DNA from: Adiantum capillus-veneris
Lineage: Eukaryota; Streptophyta; Polypodiopsida; Polypodiales; Pteridaceae
Assembly (NCBI GenBank): GCA_014529385.2
Contig: CM043942.1
Location: forward strand, 23,240,491-23,304,490
Length of the DNA stretch: 64,000 nucleotides
Direction of reading: 5' to 3'
Under the pieces are notes generated by a model, which made no database searches, was not told the DNA's origin, and saw only the letters and a program-made list of their open reading frames with translations. Shown piece by piece: positions 33,884 through 46,849 of the stretch (the stretch's first letter is position 1; every line of letters begins with the position of its first letter). A program made the position numbers and the translations under genes.

Positions 33884-34590
33884 TAACTCCGGAAAAGTTA
33901 CTCTGGACTTGGTTTTTGTAAAAATATCACTCATCTTTTATAGACCCACTTTATGACTCCTAGACCAGATTGGCAATAAAATAGATTTACCAAAAACTGA
34001 TTAAACTCTCACCATTAAGATCGGCGCATATTTTACCCTAGTGGATAGCTGAATGACATAAGCTTACTGTAGGGTTGGGGAAGTAGGTGTAAACCTGCTG
34101 TGTATGATCATCTAAGGCTTGATACAATAAACTCGTAACAAATTTATGGACCGGGTATCGACTATGGGAATAGATTGTTATCTATTGCAATTGGGTATGT
34201 GGTGATCAGTATGAACTGTCCTTGCATTTAACTTAATACTATCTTTTCATTGTACAAAAAATACTCTGTAGCGGGGTTTGTTACACAGGGTGAGCAATTT
34301 AGCTGGAGTTGCTCCAGAAAAGTTACTCTAGACTCGGTTGTAAAAAAATCACTTTTTCTTTTATAGACCCACTTTACGACTCCTAGACCAAAATGGAAAT
34401 AATAATAGAGACTACCCAATAGTGTTTAATCTCTCACCTTTAAGATCAGCACATCCTAGTGGATAGCAGTATAACATGAGCTTACTGTAGGGTTCGGGGA
34501 AGTCTATGAGAACTGATGTGTATGATCATCCAATGCTAGATGCAATAACTTGGACCGGGTATAGACTATGGGAATAGATTTGGTGCCATG
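33884..34590. repeat. Tandem duplication of the copy A promoter region, about 424 bp period
   Basis: The stretch from GAAAAGTTACTCT through TTTTATAGACCCACTTTA, CTTACTGTAGGGTT, TGTATGATCATC and GACTATGGGAATAGATT occurs twice. Copy B has only one such block. Confidence 0.85.
33935..33943 (-). promoter_or_regulatory. TATA box of copy A ORF
   Basis: CTATAAAAG on the minus strand, 94 bp upstream of the ATG, inside a block (GGGTCTATAAAAG) also found in copy B at 40638-40646 and in a duplicated block at 34358-34366. Confidence 0.6.
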
Positions 34591-34900
34591 GTGATGTGGC
34601 GGACAATATGACCTGTCCTTGCATGTAAACTATCTTTACATCTTTTTTCATGGTACATGAAAATGCTCTGGTGGGTTTAGTATTCCCTGCATTAATTGAT
34701 CGTGCCTCCTGCTGTATGCTACCGCCTGTACTGGGGTGTGGGTCTGCAGCCGAATAGGGTAGCAAAAGTAGCGTGATAGGGCCTGTAACCGCCGGATCTT
34801 TGGCTGGGGGTAATCCCCAAGGATGTGCCCTTATTGGCGACCTCGATTGAATGACTTGTACAACTTGGTGTCGCGTCTTCTGCAGATGGGCATCAACATG

Positions 34901-35065
34901 TATAAATGACTCACAAGGTGAGTACTCATACTCATTTTCTGTTATCACCTCTGTGTGTGTGAGTTCAAAACTGTGTGAGTGAGTATCTGCTGAATGCGGT
35001 GGGATCAACATGCCGAAAAAATATGAGAAGACGATTGTGGAGGCTTCTCGGCTCCGAATCTATAG
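34901..35065 (+). other. Divergent short first exon, copy A, with TATA
   Basis: TATAAAT at 34901 lies 109 bp before an ATG at 35010, which reads MPKKYEKTIVEAS and stops being conserved at a donor-like TATAG|GTTAAC (35065). The same arrangement exists in copy B. It is probably the first coding exon of a divergent gene with a long intron; no second exon was identified. Confidence 0.45.
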
Positions 35066-36057
35066 GTTAACATAAATTTGTTTTGTTCTTGAGTCTGTTG
35101 AAAGATTGTCTGAGCCAGAAGATGTGGCTGTAGCTTATTTCTTTGGAAAATGAAAAAGTTGGAAATAAAACATTGCTCAATCTGTCCTTTTGTAAAAAGA
35201 ACCAAGTTCTGAAAATCAGTTTCTTTCTTGTTTATGGTATGTAGCTCATATTGCTAAGAATCATTGGGAATTTTACTATAGGTTCACTTTATGACAGATG
35301 TGAAGTAGTGATTCTCTAATAATGCTAGTTTTCTGTGGAATAAGCGGTGTGGCGAATAAAGTCTGGGTTCTGAAAATGGTTTTTTAGCTGAGATTACTGC
35401 AAGGTTTCGAGGATATGTTAATGAATGACTGTACTGATTACTGATGGCATGGTGTCTAAGTGGAAATTGGTATTTCTATGAAGTTTTTTTACTTCTCAAA
35501 AGAAGGTAGCACTTATGAAGTGAATACTTCAGGGCTCTGAATAAAAGCTGGAATTTCATAGAAAAATTAACTTAAAAATAACTCAAAACAGTGAGCTGGA
35601 TGGTTTGGTTACCTTGGTAAGTTTGAAAACAAATTGAATTGTAGTACTCTAGATAATGTAACAGATCTTGGACTGGTTTTTTTTAGAACAGACGTCTATT
35701 TTACTGAATCAACTAAAAGTTATTTTGGAATTACTGAATACTTCGGGTGTATAGCCCTAGCTTCGGATATTTTGTAGGAAATGAGTGGCATCATATACAG
35801 GATTGTGGTAGATAGCTGGTTTCAAATTTACTTGGACTTTTTTACCATAGTACTTCACAAGCTGGGAATATTAGTGAAAGTTTCCTCTTGCTGCTCACCA
35901 AGTCAGCATAGGCACTGATTTCTACTGGCCATAGTTCGTTGGACCCTCGATTATTCAATAAAATTTGCTTGCCATTGTCTGCTCGCCTTTTATTTTCTCT
36001 CAAGTATATATTAACTGGTCTTTTTCTAACATCTTGCTGTTTATACTACAAAATGCT

Positions 36058-36060
<3 letters not shown>
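35066..36060 (+). other. Intron-like T-rich DNA of unit A
   Basis: No ORF. Segments near 35640-35800 and 35940-36050 match copy B near 42795-42900, 43385-43505 and 43260-43330, so the repeated unit extends well beyond the coding parts. Confidence 0.5.

Positions 36061-36154
<94 letters not shown>
36061..36154. repeat. (CA)n array, 94 bp
   Basis: Uninterrupted AC repeat. The His/Thr or Val/Cys ORFs are artefacts. Confidence 0.98.
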
Positions 36155-36156
<2 letters not shown>

Positions 36157-36285
36157 ATTCACTATAACTTGGCTTGACCTAATAACCTACTTAGATAGGA
36201 TTTTCCATCTGGCTTGTGAAGAATGCTTATGTAAACTTTTCATGTATTGGAAGTGCTCACCATTTAACTTGCACTATCCCAATGA

Positions 36286-36455
<170 letters not shown>

Positions 36456-39400
36456 ACTCTTGTGGTGATTGATTTTTCCATTGAGCATGTTTTCTCCCCA
36501 TCCCTTTTCTTTCCCCGTTTACACTACCTGATTAAATCGAGAAACTAGAGATGTTGCAAGCATAATAACCTTGATCTGTGATACACACACATGCATACTT
36601 GTATTAAGTATGATTACCTTGCTCGATTACCTCAAATTAAAGGGAATTTATGTTGCTATTGATCTTTTTATAACCTGTAATTGTAAAACATTTTGGTTTT
36701 TTGACCTCCTTGTTGGGCATTTTGTCAATTTAATACATACACACTTACTCCTTCTACCCTGATTGAATAAACATGGAAATAAGAGAATTTAGTATAAATA
36801 TAGCCTTTGATTTGTTATAGCATACTAAATAAAGTCTTTTTTGTTAAATATTAGTGCTATTCCAAATTTAATGCCTAATCGGGCTCTCAAAAATGATCCT
36901 GGTCAGTACAAATAAAATTTTAAGTTGGTTCTGAATATGGGGATCTACCCTTTTTTCATTCCTGGTGGGAATAACCCTCACCACCTAGCATAATTTATCT
37001 TGGGCTTCTTTGTGGGTTTGCATGCCTGCATTAGTTACCTTTGATTGTTGGCTCTGAGTGCTTTGATGAACTCGTATCCATCCCCTTCTCCTTCTCCCTC
37101 TATGCCGCGCTCTGCACCTCTGATGCTTACAGTTTCCTGCTCACCATTTGATGCCATACTTTTTTTCCCTCGTTTTCCCCCCTCTATTGCATTGAAATGG
37201 ATGTAGTTGCTTTTGATGCAGGTATTGACCCCTCTAATTTGCCAACTAACCTTGTCTTGGGGTGTTACATACCATGACTCTCCTCCCCTCTCACTTCCTC
37301 CCTTTTTCGACATGAGGCTTAGCCTAGTGGGCTGCCTTTGAATTCTATTCAACATTGTTCCTCTGAGGCCTCCTCTGAGGCCTATTATAAATACTTGTAC
37401 CAACTTGGATCCTCGTCTATTGAGCATACATGTGAAGCCTTCATACCAAGATCCGATGGGGACTTTGTAGCCATACATGGTTGAATGCTCTACACACGAC
37501 GAGGAGGGAAATTGTCATTTTATCTGCATGCTCAACTCCTATTTAACCAGGTGAGGGTTTTACTCCCTCACTTAGCCTTGCATTATGTGGTTGTGTTTGT
37601 CTAAAAAGGAGTTGGGGGACGAGGTGATACCACCTGCTGATCTGTGCAATAAGACCTATTGAAAATAAGAGAGGGTGATAATAACTTCTCTGATGGTTCA
37701 ACTCTTGCAACATGGTGTTGGTGGTGATGCATGCTGCCTTTATTCATCTCTTATTTGGTTGATGACTATACCAACTATTGTAATTAATTTGCCGTGCTTA
37801 GTGGTTACTGAATTCTATGTTGTGGGATCTAATATTAATGACCTCTGGTTAATATTTGGACAATGATGATGCTCAATGCTTGACAGACTGTAAATTATAA
37901 ATGGAGCCTTGAACCCATTGAAACTCTATATATTAATGGATGTGGTGGGGCAAATTTGAGTATGATGTGGTATTAACTGATGGAATTACTGTTGGTTTTT
38001 GTTAATATTGATTAGTGGGATTTTTGCCAAAAAATAAAATTTAATGCTATATCTGATTTCATAACTCAAGGCTGGGAAAACTCACACTTGCATTTGTAAA
38101 TTTTGCTGTATTTTTGGATTTTGAAAAAGGTCTTCAAGATAGGATTGTGTGCGTATTGGGTTACATACTTATAGGCGATAATTTTTTTGCTCATTTAGAA
38201 GAGAAATTCGCGAGTTTTTATATTCAGTATATAGTGGATACTATGGGTTTCTCAATCTTAGAGATTTTTTGATTTTGGAGAAGCCGTACTAGCTTTAACT
38301 GTGGCTAGGATTATACTTTTGAGATTGCTAAACTCATACCTGGTGTTTTGACTTTTGACCTTGGTTATTGCTTACTTGAAACTTTACCTCTAGGAATACC
38401 GGTTCTTGTTTTTGCCATAATTGATTATGCAGCTACTACCTTTATCTCATTAATAACTTGGACTGAATCTTTTTTTAACTCTATGACTGAAGCCCTGATG
38501 GTAGTGGACTTGGTGATTGTGGTGGCTGAAGTTTTGGTTCAACTAAACCTTACCAGCAGCTGATTGTCAAAAGTGACCTTATAACTAAACTCATATTTGT
38601 TGAATTTTGTTGGCATTTAAAGACCTGTTTTTACTCTATGGCTGAAGCTTGGATTTGACTTAAGTGATTTGGGTTGTGATTCTTGATACTAGGCATTGAG
38701 GGCATGGTTTGGTGTGGAAATTATTTTCAACTTAGTCTTTACCAAGGGAACTCTAGAAAACATTTCAAAAGAAAGTCCGCTTTTAGCTATAAAGTAGTGG
38801 GATATGGCATGTAAGATCAGGCTGTTCTCTTTTAAAATTTATGATCATAACCTATTTGTACCTTTTGGCAAACATTTTACACACTTTTGTAAGGCTGTTC
38901 TCTTTTAAAATTTATGATAAACTGTTTGTACCTTTTGGCAAACATTCTACAAACTTTTGTTGAGACTTTACCTTGAAAAAACTCACATCTAGACATTTTA
39001 ACATATGGCTTTGAGTAGAAATGGTAGATAATCTGGATAATCCAAGACCATATTGAATGACTACTCAAAGCAAACTCTATCAGACTTTATTTAATTGATA
39101 GTGGTTATGCCACTTGAATCAAAACGGGGTGATGGCCTTCTGATCCACATAATAGTAAAAAATATTTTTTGACGTAAGAAAGTTGCATAAATTATGTGGT
39201 TATAATTCAAAAAGTTACATAATGTTTTGAATACATTGTTTTTTTTTAAAAGAAGATATTTCTGACACTTGGATCAGAAGGGGTGGTCGTCTTTTGTTCA
39301 CAATGAATACAATTTAAAATTAAGGGGAACTTGGATCAAAAGGGATGGTTACCTCACTATGAAAACATATGAAAACACACTTCTTTTTGGTTTATATAAT

Positions 39401-39845
39401 TACTCTTTGATGTTTGTCAGTCTCCTAAATACTTTGCACTATTTTATACTCTAAAAGAGGATAGTGGGTTTAAGTTAAAAAGTTTTAAAGTAGTGCATGG
39501 ATAACAACTGATAGGTTTGTTCACACCTATATTACATATTCAAGGCTAACAAATCTATTGTCTTGTTCATATGGATGCACATGAGAATTCTATCTTTCCT
39601 TAAGAACTTTTTGGCTATGCCGTTGTCCGACTATGAAGAATCTTGTCGATTCAACATACATGACCTTCACAACTCTATAGTTTCTTTGTCCAGGATCATT
39701 GGAATGATGATTCATTCTTATTTTATTGTACAAAAATGAATCTAAAATTGAGTCTTTTTGTACAAATATCTATCTAGTCATCTAAAGCCAGTTGTCTTTT
39801 GAATGTTATGTTCTTTTCTGTTTATGTATTAAATTTAATATAACA
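36456..39845. other. Non-coding, intron-like, T-rich, with small duplications
   Basis: No credible ORF. A 70-bp tandem duplication (GGCTGTTCTCTTTTAAAATT) lies at 38819-38962. Three related blocks (ACTTGGATCA-AAGGGGTGGT type) lie at 39113-39350. It separates the two conserved-ORF units and may be the interior of unit A. Confidence 0.5.
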
Positions 39846-39846
39846 C

Positions 39847-39856
39847 CACACGCGCG

Positions 39857-39930
<74 letters not shown>
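39847..39930. repeat. (CG)n(CA)n array
   Basis: CACACGCGCGCGCGCGC followed by about 32 CA units. The CG run next to CA is the strongest Z-DNA-forming sequence type in the window. Confidence 0.97.
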
Positions 39931-39932
<2 letters not shown>

Positions 39933-40013
39933 AACATGAGGTCTTTCATTTGACTCTTCTATTAAATGGGACAAAAAGAAGCAGGGCTGATAAGTATTTT
40001 GGGAGCCCCTCAT

Positions 40014-40529
40014 CTACATCTCTATTAAACCGCCCATTACATGATCACACAAATAGCTATCGCAGTAAAAGCAAGTGTTTGGACGCTCTACTAAAGGCAA
40101 GATACGAGTCGCCAAGATTAACCCATACTCTCGGGTGCGTGGAGTACTGTTAAAATATCCTCTTAATAGATGACCATAACTACGATACAAAAAGATCTTA
40201 TGAGGTGGAAGGAATTGGGCTAGCAGGTATAACCGCTCAGAAAAACTTGGCTTCAATGAATGTTCTATGTAATAATACTGTGGCCCTAGGCCCAGAGCCT
40301 CAGTTACCATTGCCAATCTGACATTGTTCCTAAAATGCTCGCGACCCCAAAGGGTTACACGAGTCACTCAATTCTGATATGACCACCATTTAGTATGCGA
40401 AACAGAGGTTCCTAATGGCGGGAATAGATGAAGTTCATAACGTAGTAAAGTAGCTCTCCGAGTAGAGTCACTTGATTGATAAAGGTGTGTTGTTGCTATG
40501 GAAAAAACCAGTTCTCGATTGTAGGCCAT
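40014..40529 (-). pseudogene. Conserved unknown ORF, copy B (171 codons, one stop)
   Basis: ATG at 40529 reads MAYNRELVFSIATTHLY, LRYELHLFPPLGTSVSHTKW, and is stopped by TGA at 40368-40370. The same frame continues open for 117 codons (VTLWGREHFRNNVRLAMVTE, ALGLGPQYYYIEHSLK, RLYLLAQFLPPHKIFLY, CFYCDSYLCDHVMGGLIEM) to 40014. The stop lies at a different position from that in copy A, so each copy was disabled independently and the ancestor was intact. No homologue is recognised. A TATA box lies 109 bp upstream. Confidence 0.7.
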
Positions 40530-40637
40530 TTTTTGGATTAACGCACCTGAGGAGCAAATATACTGATATGTAAATTACTTGAGTACAGTTACTCCTTACT
40601 GTTACCTTGGACGTGTTTATGTATAAGTGTCATCTGG

Positions 40638-40646
40638 CTTTTATAG
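40638..40646 (-). promoter_or_regulatory. TATA box of copy B ORF
   Basis: CTATAAAAG on the minus strand, 109 bp upstream of the ATG, matching copy A. Confidence 0.6.
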
Positions 40647-40952
40647 ACCCACATTTTGACTTTGAGTCGGAATTGGAAGTAATAAGTAATCACAAAAAAG
40701 TGTTGTTGCTATGTAGGGTATCGCACACTGTTAAGATCATGGCTGTATACTGTACCCTAGTGGATGGCTGCATGACTTAAGCTGATTGTAAGGTTCTGTT
40801 GAATTGGTAACGGGGTGTGTGGGATCAACCTGAGCTAGGTACTAAAAGCTCGTAAGGTGATTCAAACTGGGTATCGACCTCATTGGTTTTTTTTGGTTGG
40901 TAGGCATAATGTGACTTGGTATTATTGGACTTGACCTTGCTTTAAATTAAAT

Positions 40953-40958
<6 letters not shown>

Positions 40959-40985
<27 letters not shown>
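40959..40985. repeat. (CT)n microsatellite
   Basis: About 13 CT units in the divergent intergenic region of unit B; absent at the matching place in unit A. Confidence 0.9.
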
Positions 40986-40988
<3 letters not shown>

Positions 40989-41342
40989 CACTCAGTAGCG
41001 TTTTTTAAAGCTTCTCTGTTGTGTTGGGCTGCATGCAACATGCCATTGCCTGTGCTAGGGTTGAGTTGGCTGGTGAGTGTAGCAGCGAATGTTGGGGCGA
41101 CTTGATCTAGATCAAACCGGATCTTCAGCTGGGATAATCCCGGAGTATCTGGCCCGTATGGGTGCCCTCTAGTGCAGTAGCTGGTCCGAGTCTGTGGCGG
41201 ATCTGCTCCCGATTTGCTTTAGCAAATCATAAATGCCTCTTTAAAAAGTGAGTACTCTTACTCACTTAGCATCGTGCTGTATTCACCTGTGTGCATTCTA
41301 TACTGTGTGGGTTAGAAGATATTTTCTACTGTGTGCTCAATC

Positions 41343-41399
41343 ATGCCGAAAAAGAATGGGAAGGAGATTGTGGAAGCTTCGTCGTCTCCTAATCTACAG
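41343..41399 (+). other. Divergent short first exon, copy B
   Basis: ATG opens 19 codons beginning MPKKNGKEIVEASSS and ends exactly at a consensus donor, CTACAG|GTTAAA. In copy A (35010-35065) the coding part is similar up to the donor. No downstream exon could be assigned. Confidence 0.45.
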
Positions 41400-41504
41400 G
41401 TTAAACAAAATTTCTATCTTGGTCTAGAGAATTTCTATAAATACTGTGAAGCTTTGCTGAGACTGTTTTGAGAAAGCTTTAAAAAAACCAGTAAATTCTT
41501 TTCC

Positions 41505-42578
41505 GGATACTGACCTTTCTTGTGTATGGGGTGTAAGATGAGCTGTAAAGATTGGCTTCCTTAGGGATTGATGCAAGTTATGGTTCTCTTTGACTTATGT
41601 TGCATGGGTCCGTGAAATCAGTGGAATGGGAAATAAAAAACTGGTTCTGTAGGCTATATTCTTTTTTGGAGGCGATTAGTCTGACCCTATCGGCTAAGGA
41701 ATAATATGACTTGAGCATGTCTAATGGCATGATTGAGGATCGGACTGCATTATGTTTGTTTGGAAATGGAAAAGTTAGCTGGGATTATTTAATTGTTTGA
41801 TGTATGTATAACTGGTCTTTGCATAGAGCCAAAAATTCACAAATATTTAAAAATAAGCTAAAAACAGTGAGCATGTAATGTCAGAGACCTATGTCTGCTG
41901 TAATACTAAGGAGGTCGGAGTACACTATGTACATGTGCTGACCTCAGACTGATTCAACGCATAGTACTGGTACCGAATTTTTGGAATTGTCTAAAGAGAC
42001 TTTGAATAAACGGGATATGGTTTTCAGATTTGCTGACCATATTGGATACTAACCTTTCTTGTGTATGGGGTGTAAGATGAGCTGTAAGATTGGTTTGCTT
42101 AGGAATTGATGCAAGTTATGGTTATCTTTGAATTATGTTGTAAGGATTCGTGAAATATGTGGAATGGGAATAAAAAAATTGGCTATATATATTTTTTGGA
42201 GGGGATTAGTCTAACCCTATCGGCTAAGGAAGAATATGACTTGAGCATGTCTAAGGGCATGATTGAGGATCGAACTGCATTATGTTCGTTTGGAAATGGT
42301 AAAGTTAGCTGGCATTATTCAATTGTTTGATGTATGTATAGCTGGTCTTTGCATAGATCCATAAATTCACAAATAATTAATAAAAAAAAGAAAAACAGTG
42401 AGCATGTAATGTTGGAGACCTATGTCTGCGGTAATACTAAGGGGGTCGGAGTACACTATGTACATGTGCTGACCTCATACTGGTTCAACTCATATTACTG
42501 GTACCGAATTTTTGGAATTGTCTAAAGAGACTTTTGAATAAACGGAAGACTGTTTTCAGATTTGCTGACCATATTGGA
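41505..42578. repeat. 539-bp tandem duplication in unit B
   Basis: GGATACTGACCTTTCTTGTG at 41505 recurs as GGATACTAACCTTTCTTGTG at 42044, and the copies stay alignable to GACCATATTGGAT before 42044 and before 42579. Non-coding. Confidence 0.9.
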
Positions 42579-45200
42579 TGATACTCTCGAGGTATTATAT
42601 GTGTATTTTACTCGCTCGTCTTTTCCATATTACAGCACAAGATGGAAGATGAGTGTATGTTCCCTTTGCTAATCACTGATTCAGCCTGTTTACAGATTTT
42701 TGCTGGCTGAGACTGTTTGACCTTTGGTTTTTTTTTTAAAATAATAATAAGCATAAAAGTATACTTATAAATTAAAACACAAAACAATGTGCTGATGTGA
42801 TGTAGTGCTCTAGGTAAGGTTACGAATCTTGGACCGATCTGGTTGATCTTAATGAATCGACAAAAGGTTACTCTGAATTTACTGATTACTGGTTTCACAT
42901 ACCCGATTGTAGGAGTAGATAATGTTTTTTCAACTTAACTCGACCATTTTTTTAAGATAGACTGATCTTTTTTACCAGTTGCCTATTGGACTGAATCGGC
43001 TAAAAAGGTTATTTTGTATATATGCTTGAGTACTGGCTTCTGGTATGGTGCCCTATATGCTGACTGCACATACCGTACTGAGGTTGAATAATAGCAAGTT
43101 TCTAAATTACTGGTTTTCCTCATCTTCATCATATGCTAGGAAGAATAGCGGTAGGTTCTGACTAACCTATCACTAGTTCGATGTGGTGACATATTTCTGA
43201 TGGCTGAGGTTAGGTTGAACTTTGGCGACTTAATTCTTTATGCTCACCTTCTTCTGCTGGATTCTTTTTCTTATTCAGAATATATAGGCACTTGTCCTTA
43301 CCTACCATCTTGCTAGTTGGTGTGATCTCGATACTATAGGGTAAATAGTGACCTTGAGTGGATCCTAGCTGGTTAATCTGAGGTTGTTAAATTACAGACG
43401 TTTTTATTTTATTGATGTAACTAAAATGATACTCTGAATTTACAGATTACTTCGGAGTTATTGCCCTAATTTCTGATATTTGATAGGTATGAATGCATTA
43501 TATAGTATATGAGTATGGTATATGGTTCCCTCTATCTGGGCATGACCGAATTTTTTTTTCGGACCGAGTCTAAATTAGCTCACTGTGACTAAGTAGTCCA
43601 ATATATTGTAGTATACTTTTTTTAGCTGGCATATGGCAGCAGTAGGAGTGACATAACATAATAGTAAGGATTTTTGGGAATAATGGTTATGAAATTTCTC
43701 TAAGAAAGGGGTATCTCGGCTAGGTAATAAGTGGTAAATACAAATGGTTTTTTTGGGGATATCCCAGCCTGATTAAAAAAGCTAGTTCCGAATAAAAGGT
43801 TCTATTACAAATGTTGTCGATATACAAGGAAGTGGGTAGTTTTGATCTAGCTTGAGACTACTTCAAATGGGATATAAGTCACTCTTATCTAGTTAAGGAT
43901 GAAGTTCCATTTTTTTTAAAAAAAACTCCTTTAAAAACCGTAAGGTTGTTTAAAAAAAATGTTTTTTGAGAAAAAATATATATAAGAATTTATGGCTGCT
44001 CTATGGGGGTGGGTACCGTCTGTATCAGATTGGCAGAAAAGCCAAGGATCTATTTTTTTTAAAAATAAAACCTTCTTTATAAAAAAGAACTAATTATGAG
44101 TTAAGAACTATGTTTTTTTAATGGTGACATGGATAACAACTGGGATGCCCAACATCACCTGCGTACAGTCACGTGCTAACGAATTGTTTTCTTGTGGCTA
44201 TGGGTGCAGGTGAGGGCTACCTTCCTTGATTAAAATGTCCTGTTCTTAACAAATTGTGGATCTCTTAGTGTGACGAAAATTTTCCCAGACTTTGGGTTTA
44301 TGGATTATTGAGCTTTATCTTGTTATCTTCATTACCTTGTACAAAATTTATTTTCAACTGCAAATAAATTATTGTGCAAAGCCACTGTACTTTTCTAGAA
44401 TTGTTAGTTTGTGAACAATTAGTGTTCGTTTGCGTATATATATATAGATTTAAAACTGCTACACACACGCACACACATGCTAGCACGTGTGTGCACTCAT
44501 TGTCACCTTTCTCCCTTTCTCTAGTGAATATTGCATGCCTTCAAGGTGCAAGCATAGGTGAGCAAGGATAGTTTTGGTACACTGGCAAAAATGAGTGATC
44601 GCACTCTCAAGAGAAAGAAGTATGCATCAAGGTTTTGCCTTGAGTTGAAGGGAAGGAAATCAGATTTACCTATGATAGTGATGATTAGATGGCATCTCAT
44701 TCACAATTGCCAAACTTGAGATAGAAATCCAACTTATGACCAAAACTACACCATGTTGCATCAATGAAGAAAAGAACTGATGCTAGAATAGCTAATTTCA
44801 ATCTCAACCTTGAGAATCTTGGATGGAAGAAGGGGACATCTTGCGGGTGAAGGGAGAGGAACAAAGTGAGGGCAAGGTAAGCATAGGAAAGGGGGCGAGG
44901 GTAGAGAGTAGCAACACATGGAAGGAATCTTTGAAGTAATGTATTTTACTTAAAGATAGCCAATAGGTCCAATTAAGTAATCCTTTAGTATGCCAATAAA
45001 TCAACTTAAAACAATTTGAAGCTATTGATGTGGAACATTACCTTGCTCACTATCTCAAAATGGGTTTCATTCAAACCGATTCTACTAAATTAGCATCTAT
45101 TATCCTATTGGTATAGAATAAGGATGGGATTGTGTGCATGTGTGTAGACTAGTTTTATTGAGCTTAAAATTAAAAATATAAGTACCATATGCTTAAATGG
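42579..45200. other. Non-coding remainder of unit B
   Basis: T-rich and intron-like, with several blocks matching unit A. A CAG/GTGAGG junction near 44210 could be a splice site. A plus-strand 43-codon frame at 44591 (MSDRTLKRKKYASRF) is not supported by anything else. Confidence 0.4.
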
Positions 45201-45490
45201 TGACTAGATACTGCTAAGTCAGATATGTGTTAACCCTATAGTCAGAATTATGCTTAGACAGATAGCTATACTGACCAGATTTGTGCTCAGTCAGATGTTG
45301 CTCAGTCAAAATTATGTTGAGCTGGATGTTACTGAGTTGAATTTTTGCTGGGTTTTTGAGCACTTTAATGAACGACTCTATACACAAATCAATTACGAGT
45401 TCTTTCGCTCTCTCTCTCTCTCAATCTTTACGCATGCAGTTTTGAGATTCTTCTATGTGTTTTTCCTATTGAGGGTGTAAGCCCTCAACA
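45201..45490 (+). repeat. LTR-like repeat, left copy
   Basis: TGACTAGATACTG...GCCCTCAACA, matching 46409-46837 but lacking about 140 internal bases. Both end with an inverted repeat around TTGAGGGTGTA-GCCCTCAA. Confidence 0.7.
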
Positions 45491-45561
45491 ATTTGGCGAT
45501 CATGGTGTCTTAATGATGAAGACTCACCATTTCATGTACTACCAAGATGCGGGTCAGTGAG

Positions 45562-45592
<31 letters not shown>

Positions 45593-46408
45593 TACATCTT
45601 TGGTGGGATCTTGCTGAATCAATTGCACCTGCATCATCTGATTCTTCCTACGCCTGTTCTTTGCACCAGACATCTCCACTATTTGCAAGCAAAGTTTCCT
45701 TCATTCTCTCTTGCAAATTCCAAGTTTCTAATTTATGATTCCAACTTTTTATTTTTTATCCCATTTTTTGATTTTTGATTTCAATTTCTATTCTCTAATT
45801 TCCCTTTTTGTAGCGCTATCTGTGATCTTGTTCTCCATAGTTTTCTCTGCATCACTTAGCATAACATGAAGAGCAAGTTTTCAGCCAAGAAGCCCAACTT
45901 TGTACTGCCTATTTTCATGACGGAAAAGAATCTAGAAGACATGGTGCAAGCCAACAACATCAACCTTGCTGCAGTCTTTGATCTCATTTGCTAGGAAAAC
46001 CGAAATCTGCATTGGTATTTCATGCACACTAGAGTTGACATCAAGAAGGAAAATTACATCAACATGCAAACAAAAAGCATGGATATTAGATGGTGTATTC
46101 TGAAGCGGTTTTGAGACGATGACTCTTGGCAAGGATGAAGTGATCCAAAGGGGGCATACAGGAAAAGTGAAGATCAGATGTACTACCTAGAGACACGGAG
46201 CCTGCAAGAAGCACAAACTTGGACAAGCCGATGATTACTCTTTTGGTAAACCTATGCCACATGAAATCATTTGTTTTTTTTTCAACATGTTTCATTCTCA
46301 AATCTTTGTAATCCTATGGCATGTGATAAGGCATTTGAGTCTGATCAAGTGATGTGTGGATCTGAGTTGGATTTTTGAGAAAATCCACCATCGAGACGTG
46401 CCATGTGT
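45491..46408 (+). other. Interior of a short LTR element
   Basis: 918 bp between the two repeats, with a (CA)n run (45561-45587) and short broken frames on the plus strand near 45867 (MKSKFSAKKPNFVLPIF). No retroviral domain is recognisable, so it resembles a TRIM-like or internally deleted element. I found no TSD. Confidence 0.45.
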
Positions 46409-46699
46409 TGACTAGATGCTACTGAGTCACATATGTGTTAACCCTATAGTAAGAATTATGCTTAGTCAAATAACTATACTGACTAGATTTGTGCTTAGTC
46501 AGATGTTTCTCAATTAAAATTATGTTGAGTTGGATGTTACAGAGTTGGATTTTGCTGAGTCGGATGTTGGTTAGCCAGATGTTGGTCAATCAGATCTTGC
46601 TTAGTCAGATTCTGTTAGGCTGTAGGCTAAAGCTATAAATTGTAATGTTGTTGAGAAGTTCTATGAACGATTCTATACACAAATCAGTTACGAGTTCTT

Positions 46700-46757
<58 letters not shown>

Positions 46758-46837
46758 TTCTCTCATTCAATCTTTACGCATGCAGTTTTGAGAGTCTTCT
46801 CTGTGTTTTTCCCTGTTGAGGGTGTATGCCCTCAACA
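46409..46837 (+). repeat. LTR-like repeat, right copy
   Basis: TGACTAGATGCTA...GCCCTCAACA, 429 bp, including a CT array (about 46701-46755). It contains several GTCAGAT-type short repeats (GAGTCGGATGTTGG, GCCAGATGTTGG). Confidence 0.7.
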
Positions 46838-46849
46838 CTAAAATTGATG

